From assembly GCA_002421825.1 (NCBI GenBank), contig DISR01000079.1, positions 1-22,622 on the forward strand: a DNA stretch of 22,622 bases, written 5' to 3'. Below, piece after piece: positions 1 through 8,145 of this stretch (within the stretch, counting starts at the first letter, position 1; each line of letters begins with the position of its first letter). The stretch is from Thiobacillus sp. UBA6205. GTDB taxonomy: Bacteria; Pseudomonadota; Gammaproteobacteria; Burkholderiales; Thiobacillaceae. Both the position numbers and the translations under genes were made by a program. Under the pieces are notes generated by a model. The model was not told the DNA's origin. It was given only the letters and a program-made list of their open reading frames with translations, and ran no database searches.

Positions 1-849
1 CTCGTCATTCGCGGCGTGTTCGACCAGTGCCAGGACATCGTCAAGGCAGTGTCGAACGACCTCGAATTCAAGACGAAGCATCACATCGGCGCGGTCAACT
101 CGATCAATTGGGCGCGTGTCGCGGCGCAGAGCGTGTATTACTTCAAGGCTTATTTCGCGGCCACTCACGGCAACGACCAGCAGGTGTCGTTCTCCGTGCC
201 GTCGGGCAACTTCGGCAACGTCTGCGCCGGCCACATCGCGCGCCAGATGGGGCTTCCGATCAGGAAGCTGATCGTCGCCACCAACGAGAACGACGTGCTG
301 GACGAGTTCTTCCGCACCGGCAGCTACCGTCCGCGCGACGCCGCGCACACCTACCATACCAGCAGCCCGTCGATGGACATCTCCAAGGCCTCGAACTTCG
401 AGCGCTTCGCCTTCGACCTTGCCGGCCGCGACGCCGAGATCACCCGTGCCATGTGGGCGCGCGTGGACAAGGGCGAAATGGTCGACTTCAAGGCCTACGG
501 CCTGTTCGAGAAGGTGCCCGGCTACGGCTTCGTTTCCGGCGCCAGCAACCACGCGCTGCGCATGCAGACCATCCGCGAGGCCTACGAGCTTTACGGCGTG
601 GTGATCGACACGCATACTGCCGACGGTTTGCAGGTCGGCCTCAAGCATCGCGAACCCGGCGTGCCGCTGGTGGTGCTGGAAACCGCGCTGCCGGCCAAGT
701 TCGAGGACGCCATCCGCGAGGCCATCGGCCAGGACCCGCAACGCCCGGCCGAACTCAAGGACCTCGAATCGCTGCCGCAAAGGGTCGAAGTGATGCAGCC
801 AGACGTCAATGCCCTCAAGGCCTACATCGCGTCCAAAATCGACGCCTGA
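1..849 (+). CDS. thrC: Threonine synthase, 3' part (5' end outside window)
   Basis: PLP enzyme that converts O-phosphohomoserine to threonine, the last step of threonine synthesis in the cytoplasm. The frame is open from base 1, so the gene starts upstream. About 282 codons are visible, against about 470-480 residues for the family. Family signatures are clear: a GVFDQCQDIVKAV segment at the very start, then GAVNSINWARVAAQSVYYF, and the phosphate-binding PSGNFGNVCAGHIARQMGLP loop. The PLP lysine would lie in the missing N-terminal half. The end of the gene overlaps the most upstream start of the next frame, which suggests co-transcription. Identity is firm from the motifs; only partiality limits it. 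Confidence 0.96.
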   Translation, partial: LVIRGVFDQCQDIVKAVSNDLEFKTKHHIGAVNSINWARVAAQSVYYFKAYFAATHGNDQQVSFSVPSGNFGNVCAGHIARQMGLPIRKLIVATNENDVLDEFFRTGSYRPRDAAHTYHTSSPSMDISKASNFERFAFDLAGRDAEITRAMWARVDKGEMVDFKAYGLFEKVPGYGFVSGASNHALRMQTIREAYELYGVVIDTHTADGLQVGLKHREPGVPLVVLETALPAKFEDAIREAIGQDPQRPAELKDLESLPQRVEVMQPDVNALKAYIASKIDA

Positions 850-1426
850 GACGTTTTCCAAGCTGCTCGAGGAAGTGCGCGGCTGCCGCCTGTGCGCGGA
901 CAAGCTGCCGCATGAGCCGCGCCCGGTGCTGCGCGCCAGGGAAACGGCAAGGCTCCTGATCGTCGGCCAGGCGCCGGGGCGCAGAGTGCATGAAACCGGC
1001 ATCCCCTGGAACGACCCTTCCGGTGACGTCCTGCGCGGCTGGCTGCAGCTCTCGCGCGACGAGTTCTACGACGAAAGCCGGATCGCCATCATACCCACGG
1101 GGTTTTGTTATCCCGGAACGGAAAATGGCAGCGACCTGCCGCCGCGCCCGGAATGCGCACCTCACTGGCATCCCCGCCTTCTCCAGGCGCTGCCCCATAT
1201 TCAGTTGACGCTACTCGTCGGCCAGTATGCCCAGGCTTATTATTTGCGTGACAGTCGCAAGCGCACGCTGGGCGAAACCGTGGCGGCCTGGCGCGAGTAT
1301 GCCCCCGAGTATCTGCCTCTGCCGCATCCCAGCTGGCGCAACCGCGCATGGCTGAAAAAGAACCCCTGGTTCGAGTCCGAAGTCCTGCCCATCCTGCGCC
1401 GGAAAGTGGCATCCATCTTGGGCTGA
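809..1426 (+). CDS. Uracil-DNA glycosylase superfamily protein
   Basis: Predicted DNA-repair glycosylase of the uracil-DNA glycosylase superfamily, 205 residues from the ATG used here. Visible family features are an N-terminal GCRLCADKLP segment, the active-site-like GQAPGRRVHETGIPWNDPSG loop, a PTGFCYPG...PPRPECAPHWHPR block and a C-terminal LPLPHPSWRN motif equivalent to the HPS DNA-binding loop. The cysteines (CxxC near the N-terminus, two more mid-protein) recall iron–sulfur UDGs, but I cannot say that a cluster is present. The start is uncertain. ATG 809 overlaps thrC by 41 bases and has no good ribosome site; GTG 875 would lie within the conserved region and seems too late. The exact UDG family, and whether uracil is the true substrate, are inference. 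Confidence 0.85.
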   Translation: MPSRPTSRPKSTPETFSKLLEEVRGCRLCADKLPHEPRPVLRARETARLLIVGQAPGRRVHETGIPWNDPSGDVLRGWLQLSRDEFYDESRIAIIPTGFCYPGTENGSDLPPRPECAPHWHPRLLQALPHIQLTLLVGQYAQAYYLRDSRKRTLGETVAAWREYAPEYLPLPHPSWRNRAWLKKNPWFESEVLPILRRKVASILG

Positions 1427-1469
1427 AATCATCCATAATGAACCGTGTCCAACTATGCATGATTGCTTG

Positions 1470-2078
1470 ATGAAGCTGATTACCTCGCCCACCACCCCGT
1501 TCGGCCGCAAGGTCCGTATCGTCCTGCTGGAAAAGAAGATCCCCTTCGAACTGGTCAACGACATTCCCTGGAGTGCCGATACCCAGGTCGGCAATTTCAA
1601 TCCCCTGGGCAAGGTGCCGGTGCTGGTGCTGAAGGATGGCGAGACCTTGTTCGATTCGCGCGTGATCGTCGAATACCTCGAGCACGTGAGCCCGGTCGGT
1701 CACCTGCTGCCGCAGGAACCCGATACGCGCATCCATGTCCGCAAGATCGAGGCGCTGGCAGACGGCATCACCGATGCGGCGGCGCTGATCTTCCTCGAGT
1801 TCAAGCGCCCAGAAGAGAAACAGAGCAAGGACTGGATGCTGCGCCAGCAAGGCAAGGTGTTCAAGGGCCTGGAAGCCCTGTCCGAAGCGCTGGGCGAAGG
1901 TGGACTGTTCGTCGGCAACAAGTTGACGCTGGCCGACATCGCCACGGGCTGCACTCTGGGCTATCTCGATTTCCGCTTCCCCGACATCAAGTGGCGCGAG
2001 GCCCATGCCAATCTGGCTGCGTTCTACGAAAAGGTCGGCAGCCGGCCGAGCTTCAAGGAAACCGTGCCGGTTGCCTGA
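1470..2078 (+). CDS. Glutathione S-transferase family protein, YibF-like
   Basis: 202-residue GST-fold protein. The N-terminal thioredoxin-like domain begins MKLITSPTTPFGRKVRI, with a Ser/Thr-rich active-site turn. It continues with FNPLGKVPVLVL (cis-Pro, glutathione contact) and LFDSRVIVEYLE. An all-helical C-terminal domain begins near RVRKIEALADGITDA, as remembered for E. coli YibF. The first in-frame ATG, at 1455, adds five residues; ATG 1470 is preferred because it places the family's usual MKL start. The physiological substrate is unknown for this family. msrA follows 12 bases downstream, so the two are probably one transcript, in keeping with a thiol or redox-protection role. Confidence 0.9.
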   Translation: MKLITSPTTPFGRKVRIVLLEKKIPFELVNDIPWSADTQVGNFNPLGKVPVLVLKDGETLFDSRVIVEYLEHVSPVGHLLPQEPDTRIHVRKIEALADGITDAAALIFLEFKRPEEKQSKDWMLRQQGKVFKGLEALSEALGEGGLFVGNKLTLADIATGCTLGYLDFRFPDIKWREAHANLAAFYEKVGSRPSFKETVPVA

Positions 2079-2090
2079 GGCACAAGCCCG

Positions 2091-2630
2091 ATGCCAGCGC
2101 CCCCCAAACTCGAGACTGCAACCCTGGCCGGCGGCTGCTTCTGGTGCCTGGAGGCGGTGTTCCGCCGGCTGAAAGGCGTGGACAGCGTGGTTTCCGGCTA
2201 TATGGGCGGAGAGACGCAAGCCCCGACTTATCGCGAGGTTTGCAGCGGCGACACCGGGCATGCCGAAGTGGTGCAGCTCAGGTACGACCCTGAAGTCATT
2301 TCCTATGCGGACCTGCTGGAGGTGTTTTTCGCCATCCACGATCCCACCACGCTCAACCAGCAGGGCAGCGATCGCGGCACCCAGTACCGCTCGGCGATCT
2401 TCTACCATTCGCCCGAACAGTTGACGGCGGCTGAAGCCGCCATCCTGAAAGAACAGCCAAGCTGGCCTGACCCCATTGTCACCGAATTGGTCGCAGCGGA
2501 AGTGTTCTACCCGGCCGAGGATTACCATCAGGACTACTTCGCCAACAACACCTATCAGCCCTATTGCCAGTTCGTGGTCGCGCCCAAGCTGAGGAAGGCG
2601 GTGGAGAAATTCGGCGAGAAGATCAAATAA
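2091..2630 (+). CDS. msrA: Peptide-methionine (S)-S-oxide reductase MsrA
   Basis: Repairs oxidised proteins by reducing the S epimer of methionine sulfoxide, recycled by thioredoxin. The protein is 179 residues, normal for MsrA. The catalytic motif GGCFWCLEAVF is at residues 14-24 with nucleophile Cys16. It is followed by the family blocks VVSGYMGG, YREVCSGDTGHAEVVQ, FFAIHDPTTLNQQGSDRGTQYRS and, near the C-terminus, EDYHQDYF and YCQFVVAPKL; the last holds a candidate resolving Cys. It sits 12 bases after the GST gene and appears to be the last gene of this rightward unit, followed by a large inverted repeat. No MsrB domain is fused. Confidence 0.97.
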   Translation: MPAPPKLETATLAGGCFWCLEAVFRRLKGVDSVVSGYMGGETQAPTYREVCSGDTGHAEVVQLRYDPEVISYADLLEVFFAIHDPTTLNQQGSDRGTQYRSAIFYHSPEQLTAAEAAILKEQPSWPDPIVTELVAAEVFYPAEDYHQDYFANNTYQPYCQFVVAPKLRKAVEKFGEKIK

Positions 2631-2636
2631 AAGCGA

Positions 2637-2721
2637 TTAACCACGGGGGACACGGGGCGCACGGGGAAAGGCAAATCAAACAGAAATAATGATTTGGTTT
2701 CCCCCGTGGTCCCCGTGGTTA
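2637..2721. repeat. Large imperfect inverted repeat between convergent genes
   Basis: The left arm (2637-2680) and right arm (2689-2721) are near reverse complements. Both carry TTAACCACGGGG, a second ACACGGGG-type unit and a final AAATCA. The left arm has about ten extra bases (a third ACGGGG unit). The central loop is short and A/T-rich. It lies between the msrA stop and the stop of the minus-strand membrane gene, where a hairpin could end both transcripts, although no clear T-run follows either arm. The iterated CACGGGG units look like a dispersed intergenic repeat rather than a plain terminator. Confidence 0.8.
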
Positions 2722-2749
2722 AGTGTCTTGATTATTGCCTGTTTCGGAA

Positions 2750-3778
2750 TCAACGAAAACGCGTGGCTTTCCCATCGCGGCTGAGCCGGTAGCTTTGCCA
2801 CTCCGGCCCGCACAGGCCGAACCTGAACGGACTCTCGCGCCCGGGTGCGGCAAAGCGCAAATCTTCGAACCAAACGCATGCGCCATGAGTGTGGCGATCT
2901 ATGCGATAGAGGGCGGGGGCGCTGGCGAACCACCGGAAAAATGCGAATTCTGGCCGCGCCCAGATATCGCGCGCCAGCGCGCCATCCTGACCTTTGCCGA
3001 ACTTCGCTACCGTTTTCCAGTCGGCCGTGCCCGGTGGCTGGAAGTCGGCCAGCGCGCGCGTCAGCCAATGGGCATCGGCGGGTACGGACCGCGGTGCATC
3101 GGCGTACAGCTTCAGGTGGGCATAGTGATAATGCTCGGGCTCGCGCACGATCACGGTCCAGTTGAATGGCGAGACCGGACGTGGCTCTGCACTGACCTTC
3201 GCATCCTTTAAACCTTCAGCGAGTGCGTAGGCTTTGCCTGCATCGAGTGCCTGCTGCTTCCAGTAGAACTGGGTGCCGATCCAGGCGATGACGAGCACGG
3301 CGCTGAGCTGTGCCGCCCTGGGCGAGGCTTTCCACAACAGGCTGCCGACGAAACCCAGCAGCAGGGCCAGCGTGAGCAGCGGGTCGATGATGAAGGTCGT
3401 GCCCAGCGCATAGGTCTCGCGCGTGAAGGGCGCGAACAGCTGGGTGCCGTAGCCGGTGATCCAGTCGCCGAAGATGTGCACCAGCAGCACCACGGCAGTC
3501 AGGCCGTAGAAATCGCGCCAGCCGCCGGGCGACTTGAACAGGCGCGCAAAAATCCACGACAGCAGCAAGGCCCACAAGGGCAGCATCAGCAGCGAATGGG
3601 TTTCGCCGCGATGATGCATCAGGTAAAGCTCGGAGGAAATCGGCGCCAGCAGAATATCGAGATCCGGGAAATTGGCGGCCAGCGCGCCGGCGATGTAGCG
3701 GCTGCGCATGGGCAACCCACGCGCCGGCATCAGGCGGGCAGCAACGAGGCCGGAAAGCGTGTGGGTCAGGTTGTCCAT
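2750..3778 (-). CDS. Membrane-bound metal-dependent hydrolase, YdjM/PF04307 type
   Basis: 342-residue inner-membrane protein. The N-terminal half carries the family's metal-ligand pattern: MDNLTHTLSG (His6), NFPDLD (36-41), MHHRGETHSL (His55, His56, His61) and HIFGDWITGYG (His101, Asp105). Hydrophobic segments lie at about 64-81, 94-110, near 130-150 (LLTLALLLGFVGSLLW) and 155-170. The C-terminal half is soluble and less conserved. The start matches the usual MDNLTH opening. Proteins of this family are annotated as hydrolases from motif only; the substrate is unknown. The gene is last in the leftward run after hslO, 33 bases downstream of it, and ends against the inverted repeat. Confidence 0.88.
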   Translation of the reverse strand: MDNLTHTLSGLVAARLMPARGLPMRSRYIAGALAANFPDLDILLAPISSELYLMHHRGETHSLLMLPLWALLLSWIFARLFKSPGGWRDFYGLTAVVLLVHIFGDWITGYGTQLFAPFTRETYALGTTFIIDPLLTLALLLGFVGSLLWKASPRAAQLSAVLVIAWIGTQFYWKQQALDAGKAYALAEGLKDAKVSAEPRPVSPFNWTVIVREPEHYHYAHLKLYADAPRSVPADAHWLTRALADFQPPGTADWKTVAKFGKGQDGALARDIWARPEFAFFRWFASAPALYRIDRHTHGACVWFEDLRFAAPGRESPFRFGLCGPEWQSYRLSRDGKATRFR

Positions 3779-3811
3779 GCTCTACAGAATCCGGAAACGG
3801 GCGGGAGTTCC

Positions 3812-4684
3812 CTAGTGCCGGGTTTCGCCCGGCTCGGACGCCACGCTTGCTGTGAAGAGCTGGGCGGCATCCACCGCGTCGAACTTGTACTGGCGGCCGC
3901 AAAAGTCGCAGGCGATCTCCACTTCGCCGTGCTCGGCCAGGATGCTGTCGACTTCCTCCTTGCCGAGTGACTGCAGCATGCCGGCGACTTTTTCCCTTGA
4001 GCAGGAGCAGGAAAAAGCCAGCGGTTCCTGTTCGAAGCGGCGCAGGGTTTCTTCGTGGAACAGGCGCAGGAGCAGGTCGTTGGCGGAAATCTGCAGCAGC
4101 TCTTCCGGCTTCAATGTGTCCGCGAGAATGGCGGCACGGTTCCAGGCGTCGGCATCCATGCCCTGTTGGTCTGGCATGCGTTGCAGCATCATGCCAGCGA
4201 CACGGTCTTCACCGGCAGCGAGGTAGATACGGGTATCGAGCTGTTCCGAAGTTTGCATGTAGTGGGCCAACACCTCGGCGGTGGTTTCGCCTTCCAGCGG
4301 CACGATGCCCTGGTAATTCTGCTTGCCGGCCTTGCTCTGGTCGAGCGTCATGACGAAGCGACCGTGGCCGAGCATGGCGGCGAGCGTGCCCTCGGGTACT
4401 TCGCCCGCCCATTTGGCGGTCGCGCGCAGGGTGTGTTCGGAGGTGGCTTCCACCACGATCAGCCGCACCGGGCCGTCGCCATGCAATTGCAGCACCAGGC
4501 TGCCTTCGAGCTTGATGTTCGAGGTGAGCAGCGCGGCGGCGGCCAGCAGTTCACCCAGCACTTTCTTCAGCGGTGCCGGGTAGTCGGCGTGCGACCGGAT
4601 GGCTTTCCAGACTTCATCGAGCTGCACGATGCCGCCCTTGACCGGGGCGTATTCGAACACGAAGCGGGTGAGGGCGTCGGCCAT
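3812..4684 (-). CDS. hslO: Redox-regulated molecular chaperone Hsp33
   Basis: Cytoplasmic holdase activated by oxidation and unfolding. The protein is 290 residues, matching the family. The C-terminal zinc switch is intact: Cys226-x-Cys228, then Cys259-x-x-Cys262, a CXC-X30-CXXC spacing. Zinc release and disulfide formation here activate the chaperone. N-terminal family blocks include GELLAAAALLTSNIKLEGSLVLQLHGDGP and YQGIVPLEG. Only one base separates its ATG from the glnS stop codon, so translation is probably coupled; a weak AGAG ribosome site lies inside the end of glnS. It shares a transcript with glnS and probably with the membrane gene downstream. Confidence 0.97.
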   Translation of the reverse strand: MADALTRFVFEYAPVKGGIVQLDEVWKAIRSHADYPAPLKKVLGELLAAAALLTSNIKLEGSLVLQLHGDGPVRLIVVEATSEHTLRATAKWAGEVPEGTLAAMLGHGRFVMTLDQSKAGKQNYQGIVPLEGETTAEVLAHYMQTSEQLDTRIYLAAGEDRVAGMMLQRMPDQQGMDADAWNRAAILADTLKPEELLQISANDLLLRLFHEETLRRFEQEPLAFSCSCSREKVAGMLQSLGKEEVDSILAEHGEVEIACDFCGRQYKFDAVDAAQLFTASVASEPGETRH

Positions 4685-4685
4685 G

Positions 4686-6377
4686 TTATTTCTCTTTGGC
4701 CCAGGAATCCTTCAGCGTCACGGTGCGGTTGAACACCGGCGCGCCGGGCCTGGAGTCCTTGAGATCGGCGACGAAATAACCATGGCGCTCGAACTGGAAG
4801 CGCTCCTCTGGCCTGGCGTCTTTCAATGCCGGCTCCAGCTGCGCGCGGAGCACGCGCTTGGAAGCGGGATTGAGGTCCTCGATGTAATCGCGTTCCTTGC
4901 CGGGATAGGGAACGGCGAAGAGACGGTCATAGAGGCGCACCTCGGTTTCAACGGCATGCCGGGCAGATACCCAGTGGATGTTGCCCTTCACCTTGACGGA
5001 ATCGGCACCCGGCGTGCCCGACTTGGTGTCGGGCAGATACTGGCAATGCACGGCAATGATGTTGCCCGCTTCGTCGCGGTCGGCGCCGGTGCACTCGACC
5101 ACGTAGCCGTAGCGCAGGCGCACCTTGTTGCCGGGGTAGAGGCGGAAATAGCCCTTGGGCGGGGTTTCCTCGTAGTCCTCGCGCTCGATCCACAGCTCGC
5201 GCGAGAAGGGAATGGCGCGCTTGCCCAGTTCCGGTTGCTGCGGATGGTTAGGCGCGAAGCAGTCCTCGCTCCGGCCTTCGGGGTAGTTGTCGATGATCAA
5301 TTTCACCGGGTCGAGCACGGCGATGCGGCGCAGGGCGTGTTCGTTCAAGTCGTCGCGCATGCAGGCTTCCAGCACGCTCATGTCGATCCAGCCATCGGAC
5401 TTGGAGACGCCGATCTGGTCGGTGAAGCGCTTGAAGCCTTCCGGGGTGAAGCCGCGGCGGCGCGCGCCCATCAGCGTGGGCAGGCGCGGGTCGTCCCAGC
5501 CGTCGACGTGCTTGTCGTCCACCAACTGGATGAGCTTGCGCTTCGAGAGCACGACGTAAGTGAGATTCAGGCGCGCAAACTCGATCTGCTGCGGCAGCGG
5601 CCGGGTGAAGAAGCCGCCGTCGGCGAGCTTGTCCAGGAGCCAGTCGTAGAACGGGCGCTGGTCCTCGAACTCCAGGGTGCAGATGGAGTGGGTGATGTGC
5701 TCGATCGCGTCCTCGATCGGGTGCGCGTAGGTGTACATCGGATAGATGCACCAGCTGTCGCCGGTGTTGTGGTGGGTGGCGCGCTTGATGCGGTAAATGG
5801 CCGGGTCGCGCAGGTTGATGTTGGGCGAGGTCATGTCGATCTTGGCGCGCAGCACATGCGCGCCGTCGGCGAATTCGCCGGCCTTCATGCGGCGGAACAG
5901 GTCGAGGTTCTCTTCCGCGCTGCGCGTGCGGTAGGGACTGTCCTTGCCGGGCTCGCTCAAGGTGCCGCGGTAGGCGCGCATCTCCTCTGCGCTGAGCGAA
6001 TCCACGTAGGCGTTGCCGGACTGGATCAGGTGCTCGGCGCAGGCGTACATGGTGTCGAAGTAGTTCGAGGCGTAATACAAATGCTCGCCCCAGTCGAAGC
6101 CCAGCCACTTCACCGACTCGACGATGGAATCGACGTATTCCTGCTCTTCCTTCTCGGGGTTGGTATCGTCGAAGCGCAGGTGGCAGACGCCGCCGTAATC
6201 GCGCGCGAGGCCGAAGTTCAGGAAAATGGATTTCGCGTGGCCGTAGTGCAGGTAGCCGTTGGGCTCCGGCGGGAAGCGGGTTTCCACACGGCCGCCCCAT
6301 TTTCCGGCGGCATTCTGCTCGTCGATGAGGTTGCGGATGAAATTGGCGGCGGGCGCCGGGGCTTTCTGTTCGGACAT
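4686..6377 (-). CDS. glnS: Glutaminyl-tRNA synthetase
   Basis: Class I aminoacyl-tRNA synthetase that charges tRNA-Gln; about 563 residues from ATG 6377 (E. coli enzyme 554). The HIGH-type signature reads PPEPNGYLHYGHAKS, with Tyr in place of the usual Ile. The KMSKS-type signature reads VLSKRKL. Other GlnRS-specific blocks are RFDDTNPEKE, GDSWCIYPMYTYAHP and LCTLEFEDQRP-like text (here SICTLEFEDQRPFYDW), plus GFTPEGFKRF. The C-terminal anticodon-binding barrels are present, ending VTLKDSWAKEK. An ATG five codons upstream is possible, but MSEQK matches the family start. Presence of glnS implies direct Gln charging, although a GatCAB route elsewhere cannot be excluded. Confidence 0.98.
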   Translation of the reverse strand: MSEQKAPAPAANFIRNLIDEQNAAGKWGGRVETRFPPEPNGYLHYGHAKSIFLNFGLARDYGGVCHLRFDDTNPEKEEQEYVDSIVESVKWLGFDWGEHLYYASNYFDTMYACAEHLIQSGNAYVDSLSAEEMRAYRGTLSEPGKDSPYRTRSAEENLDLFRRMKAGEFADGAHVLRAKIDMTSPNINLRDPAIYRIKRATHHNTGDSWCIYPMYTYAHPIEDAIEHITHSICTLEFEDQRPFYDWLLDKLADGGFFTRPLPQQIEFARLNLTYVVLSKRKLIQLVDDKHVDGWDDPRLPTLMGARRRGFTPEGFKRFTDQIGVSKSDGWIDMSVLEACMRDDLNEHALRRIAVLDPVKLIIDNYPEGRSEDCFAPNHPQQPELGKRAIPFSRELWIEREDYEETPPKGYFRLYPGNKVRLRYGYVVECTGADRDEAGNIIAVHCQYLPDTKSGTPGADSVKVKGNIHWVSARHAVETEVRLYDRLFAVPYPGKERDYIEDLNPASKRVLRAQLEPALKDARPEERFQFERHGYFVADLKDSRPGAPVFNRTVTLKDSWAKEK

Positions 6378-6417
6378 GGTGCTGCGGGGCAATTCGGAAA
6401 TGCGAATTTTACCCGCT

Positions 6418-7488
6418 TTACAGGATAATCCCGCCGCCCAGGCAGGCTTTGCCGTCGTATAAAACCACGGACTGGCCCGGCGTCACCGCCCATTGCGGCG
6501 TGTCGAAATCGACCCGCATGCGGCCGTCCTCGAGATAGGCGATGCGGCAGGGCGCGTCCTGCTGGCGGTAGCGGGTCTTGGCGGTGTAGGGCTTGGCCGG
6601 ATCGGGGGCTTCTTCGGCAATCCAGGTCAACTGGCCGGCCGTGAGGCTCGGCATCTGCAGCAGGGGGTGGTCGTGGCCCTGCACCACGATGAGGGTATTG
6701 CTGGCCATGTCCTTGCCCGCCACGAACCAGGGTTCGTCGCCGAAATCCTTCTGCCCGCCAATCATGAGGCCCTGGCGCTGGCCGATGGTGTAGTAGCTCA
6801 GGCCCTGGTGCTGGCCGACGACTTTGCCTTCCGGCGTCTGCATGGGGCCGGGCTTTTTCGGCAAATAGCGTTCGAGGAATTCGCGGAAGTTGCGCTCGCC
6901 GATAAAACAAATTCCAGTGCTGTCCTTCTTCGCGAAGTTCGGCAAGCCGATCTGCTCCGCCAGTTTCCTGACTTCCGGCTTTTGCAGCTGCGCGAGCGGG
7001 AACAGGGTGGGGGAGAGCTGGGCCTGGTTCAGCCGATAGAGGAAATAGCTCTGGTCCTTGTTCATGTCCGCCGCGCGCAGCAGTGCGGCGCGGCCGGCGG
7101 TGTCAAAGCCCTTGCCGGCATAGTGGCCGGTGGCGATGAAATCGGCGCCGCGTTGGACGGCATCGTCGAGGAAGGCCTTGAACTTGATTTCGGCATTGCA
7201 CAGCACGTCCGGGTTGGGCGTGCGCCCGGCCGAATACTCGGCGAGGAAATAGCTGAATACCCGTTCCTTGTACTCGGCAGCGAAGTTGACCGCCTCGACC
7301 TCGATGCCCAGGACTTCGGCCACCGCGAGCACGTCGAAGAAATCCTGCTTGGCCGGGCAATGCTCGTCGTCCTCGTCCTCCCAGTTCTTCATGAACACGC
7401 CGAGCACGTCGTAGCCCTGGTCTTTGAGCAGCCAGGCGGCGACCGAGGAATCGACGCCGCCGGACAGGCCGACCACGACCCTAGCCAC
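6418..7488 (-). CDS. mnmA: tRNA-specific 2-thiouridylase MnmA
   Basis: Thiolates position 2 of the wobble uridine in tRNA-Lys, -Glu and -Gln; here it lies just upstream of glnS, which charges one of its substrates. From GTG 7488 the protein is about 356 residues. It has the PP-loop SGGVDSS at 9-15, catalytic Cys97 in [14 protein letters not shown], the second catalytic Cys194 in [12 protein letters not shown], and a C-terminal domain with [13 protein letters not shown] 7488 is preferred over the in-frame ATG 7506 because GGAGG (7494-7498) sits five bases before it. Also, ATG 7506 lies in the end of a repeat unit and would give an extra six residues before the conserved [10 protein letters not shown] start. 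Confidence 0.96.
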   Translation of the reverse strand: MARVVVGLSGGVDSSVAAWLLKDQGYDVLGVFMKNWEDEDDEHCPAKQDFFDVLAVAEVLGIEVEAVNFAAEYKERVFSYFLAEYSAGRTPNPDVLCNAEIKFKAFLDDAVQRGADFIATGHYAGKGFDTAGRAALLRAADMNKDQSYFLYRLNQAQLSPTLFPLAQLQKPEVRKLAEQIGLPNFAKKDSTGICFIGERNFREFLERYLPKKPGPMQTPEGKVVGQHQGLSYYTIGQRQGLMIGGQKDFGDEPWFVAGKDMASNTLIVVQGHDHPLLQMPSLTAGQLTWIAEEAPDPAKPYTAKTRYRQQDAPCRIAYLEDGRMRVDFDTPQWAVTPGQSVVLYDGKACLGGGIIL

Positions 7489-7493
7489 GCATG

Positions 7494-7498
7494 CCTCC
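7494..7498 (-). promoter_or_regulatory. Ribosome binding site that fixes the mnmA start
   Basis: On the minus strand GGAGG is followed by five bases and then GTG at 7488. An ATG overlapping this spacer (7491-7493 area) is out of frame, and the in-frame ATG 7506 lies upstream of the site. This supports GTG initiation. Confidence 0.75.
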
Positions 7499-7500
7499 GC

Positions 7501-7589
7501 CGTCATTGCGGGCGCGGCGCGTCAATCCGGTTTTATTTGGCTGGGCCTGCTCGAACTGGATCGCCACGCCCTTCGGGCTCGCGATGACG
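7501..7589. repeat. 89-bp palindromic repeat, unit 1 (diverged)
   Basis: Begins CGTCATTGCG and ends CGCGATGACG, so its ends are near-perfect inverted repeats. Internally GTCAATCCGGTTT matches the reverse complement of AACTGGATCGCC on the other arm. It has the same length as unit 2 and the same terminal sequence, but more internal differences, as expected of an older copy. It sits directly upstream of mnmA and overlaps that gene's longest possible reading frame. This is a dispersed-repeat (MITE- or REP-like) design; no reading frame belongs to it. Confidence 0.85.
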
Positions 7590-7596
7590 ACCCCAC

Positions 7597-7685
7597 CGTC
7601 ATTGCGAGGCGCAGCCGAAGCAATCCAGTTCAGGCGGCTTAGCCATAAACTGGATTGCTTCATCGCTTCGTTTCTCGCAATGACG
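7597..7685. repeat. 89-bp palindromic repeat, unit 2 (well preserved)
   Basis: Begins CGTCATTGCGAGGCGCAGCC and ends TTTCTCGCAATGACG. The 12-base terminal inverted repeat CGTCATTGCGAG is perfect, and an internal GAAGCAATCCAGTT / AACTGGATTGCTTC pair is also perfect, giving a long interrupted hairpin. It is in the same orientation as unit 1, seven bases away, and ends ten bases from the nudJ stop. The CGTCATTGCGAG ... AAGCAATCCAG pattern is one I recall as a common dispersed intergenic element in several proteobacterial genomes. Confidence 0.9.
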
Positions 7686-7695
7686 GTTGGGGTAT

Positions 7696-8145
7696 TCATG
7701 AATGGGTCACGAAGTCGAGCGGGAAACGCCGCCCGGACAGATAATCCTGCACGCAGCGCATTACCAGCGGGCTGCGGTGGCGGATGGGGCTGGCGGCGAT
7801 TTCGTCCGGCGTCAGCCACACCGCGCGCATGATGCCGTGGTCCAGGGCGCGGCCGGGGTCGAAGCCCGTCACCCGGCAGACATAAGCGAAGCGCAGGTAG
7901 GTGATGTCGCGTGCCAGATTGTTGGTGGTGTAGGCGCCCAGCATTTCGACAGGCTCGACCACGTGCGCGGTTTCTTCCAGCGCTTCGCGCACCACCGCCT
8001 GAATCAGGGTTTCGTGCGGTTCCCAGTGCCCGGCCGGCTGGTTGAGGCGCATGCCTTCCTCAGTTTCTTCCTCGACCAGCAGGAACTTGCCGTCGCGTTC
8101 GCAGATGGCGGCCACCACGACATTGGGTTTCCAGATGTTAGACAT
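7696..8145 (-). CDS. nudJ: NUDIX hydrolase, NudJ-like
   Basis: 149-residue Nudix protein closely resembling E. coli NudJ, a phosphatase of thiamine pyrimidine diphosphates and nucleoside di/triphosphates. The Nudix box runs from Gly39 to Ala60 ([20 protein letters not shown] plus TA); the final Gly of the consensus is Ala here. It is preceded by LNQPAGH, as in NudJ, and followed by a C-terminal [17 protein letters not shown] block that also matches NudJ. ATG 8145 is chosen because GGAGG lies seven bases upstream and family members start just before KPNVVVAA. Its start overlaps the rluE stop by eight bases, so translation is likely coupled. Confidence 0.9.
   Translation of the reverse strand: MSNIWKPNVVVAAICERDGKFLLVEEETEEGMRLNQPAGHWEPHETLIQAVVREALEETAHVVEPVEMLGAYTTNNLARDITYLRFAYVCRVTGFDPGRALDHGIMRAVWLTPDEIAASPIRHRSPLVMRCVQDYLSGRRFPLDFVTHS

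Noticed and set aside
4599..6428. 609-codon plus-strand frame opposite glnS
   Set aside because: It is the antisense shadow of a GC-rich gene; glnS carries all class I synthetase motifs on the other strand.
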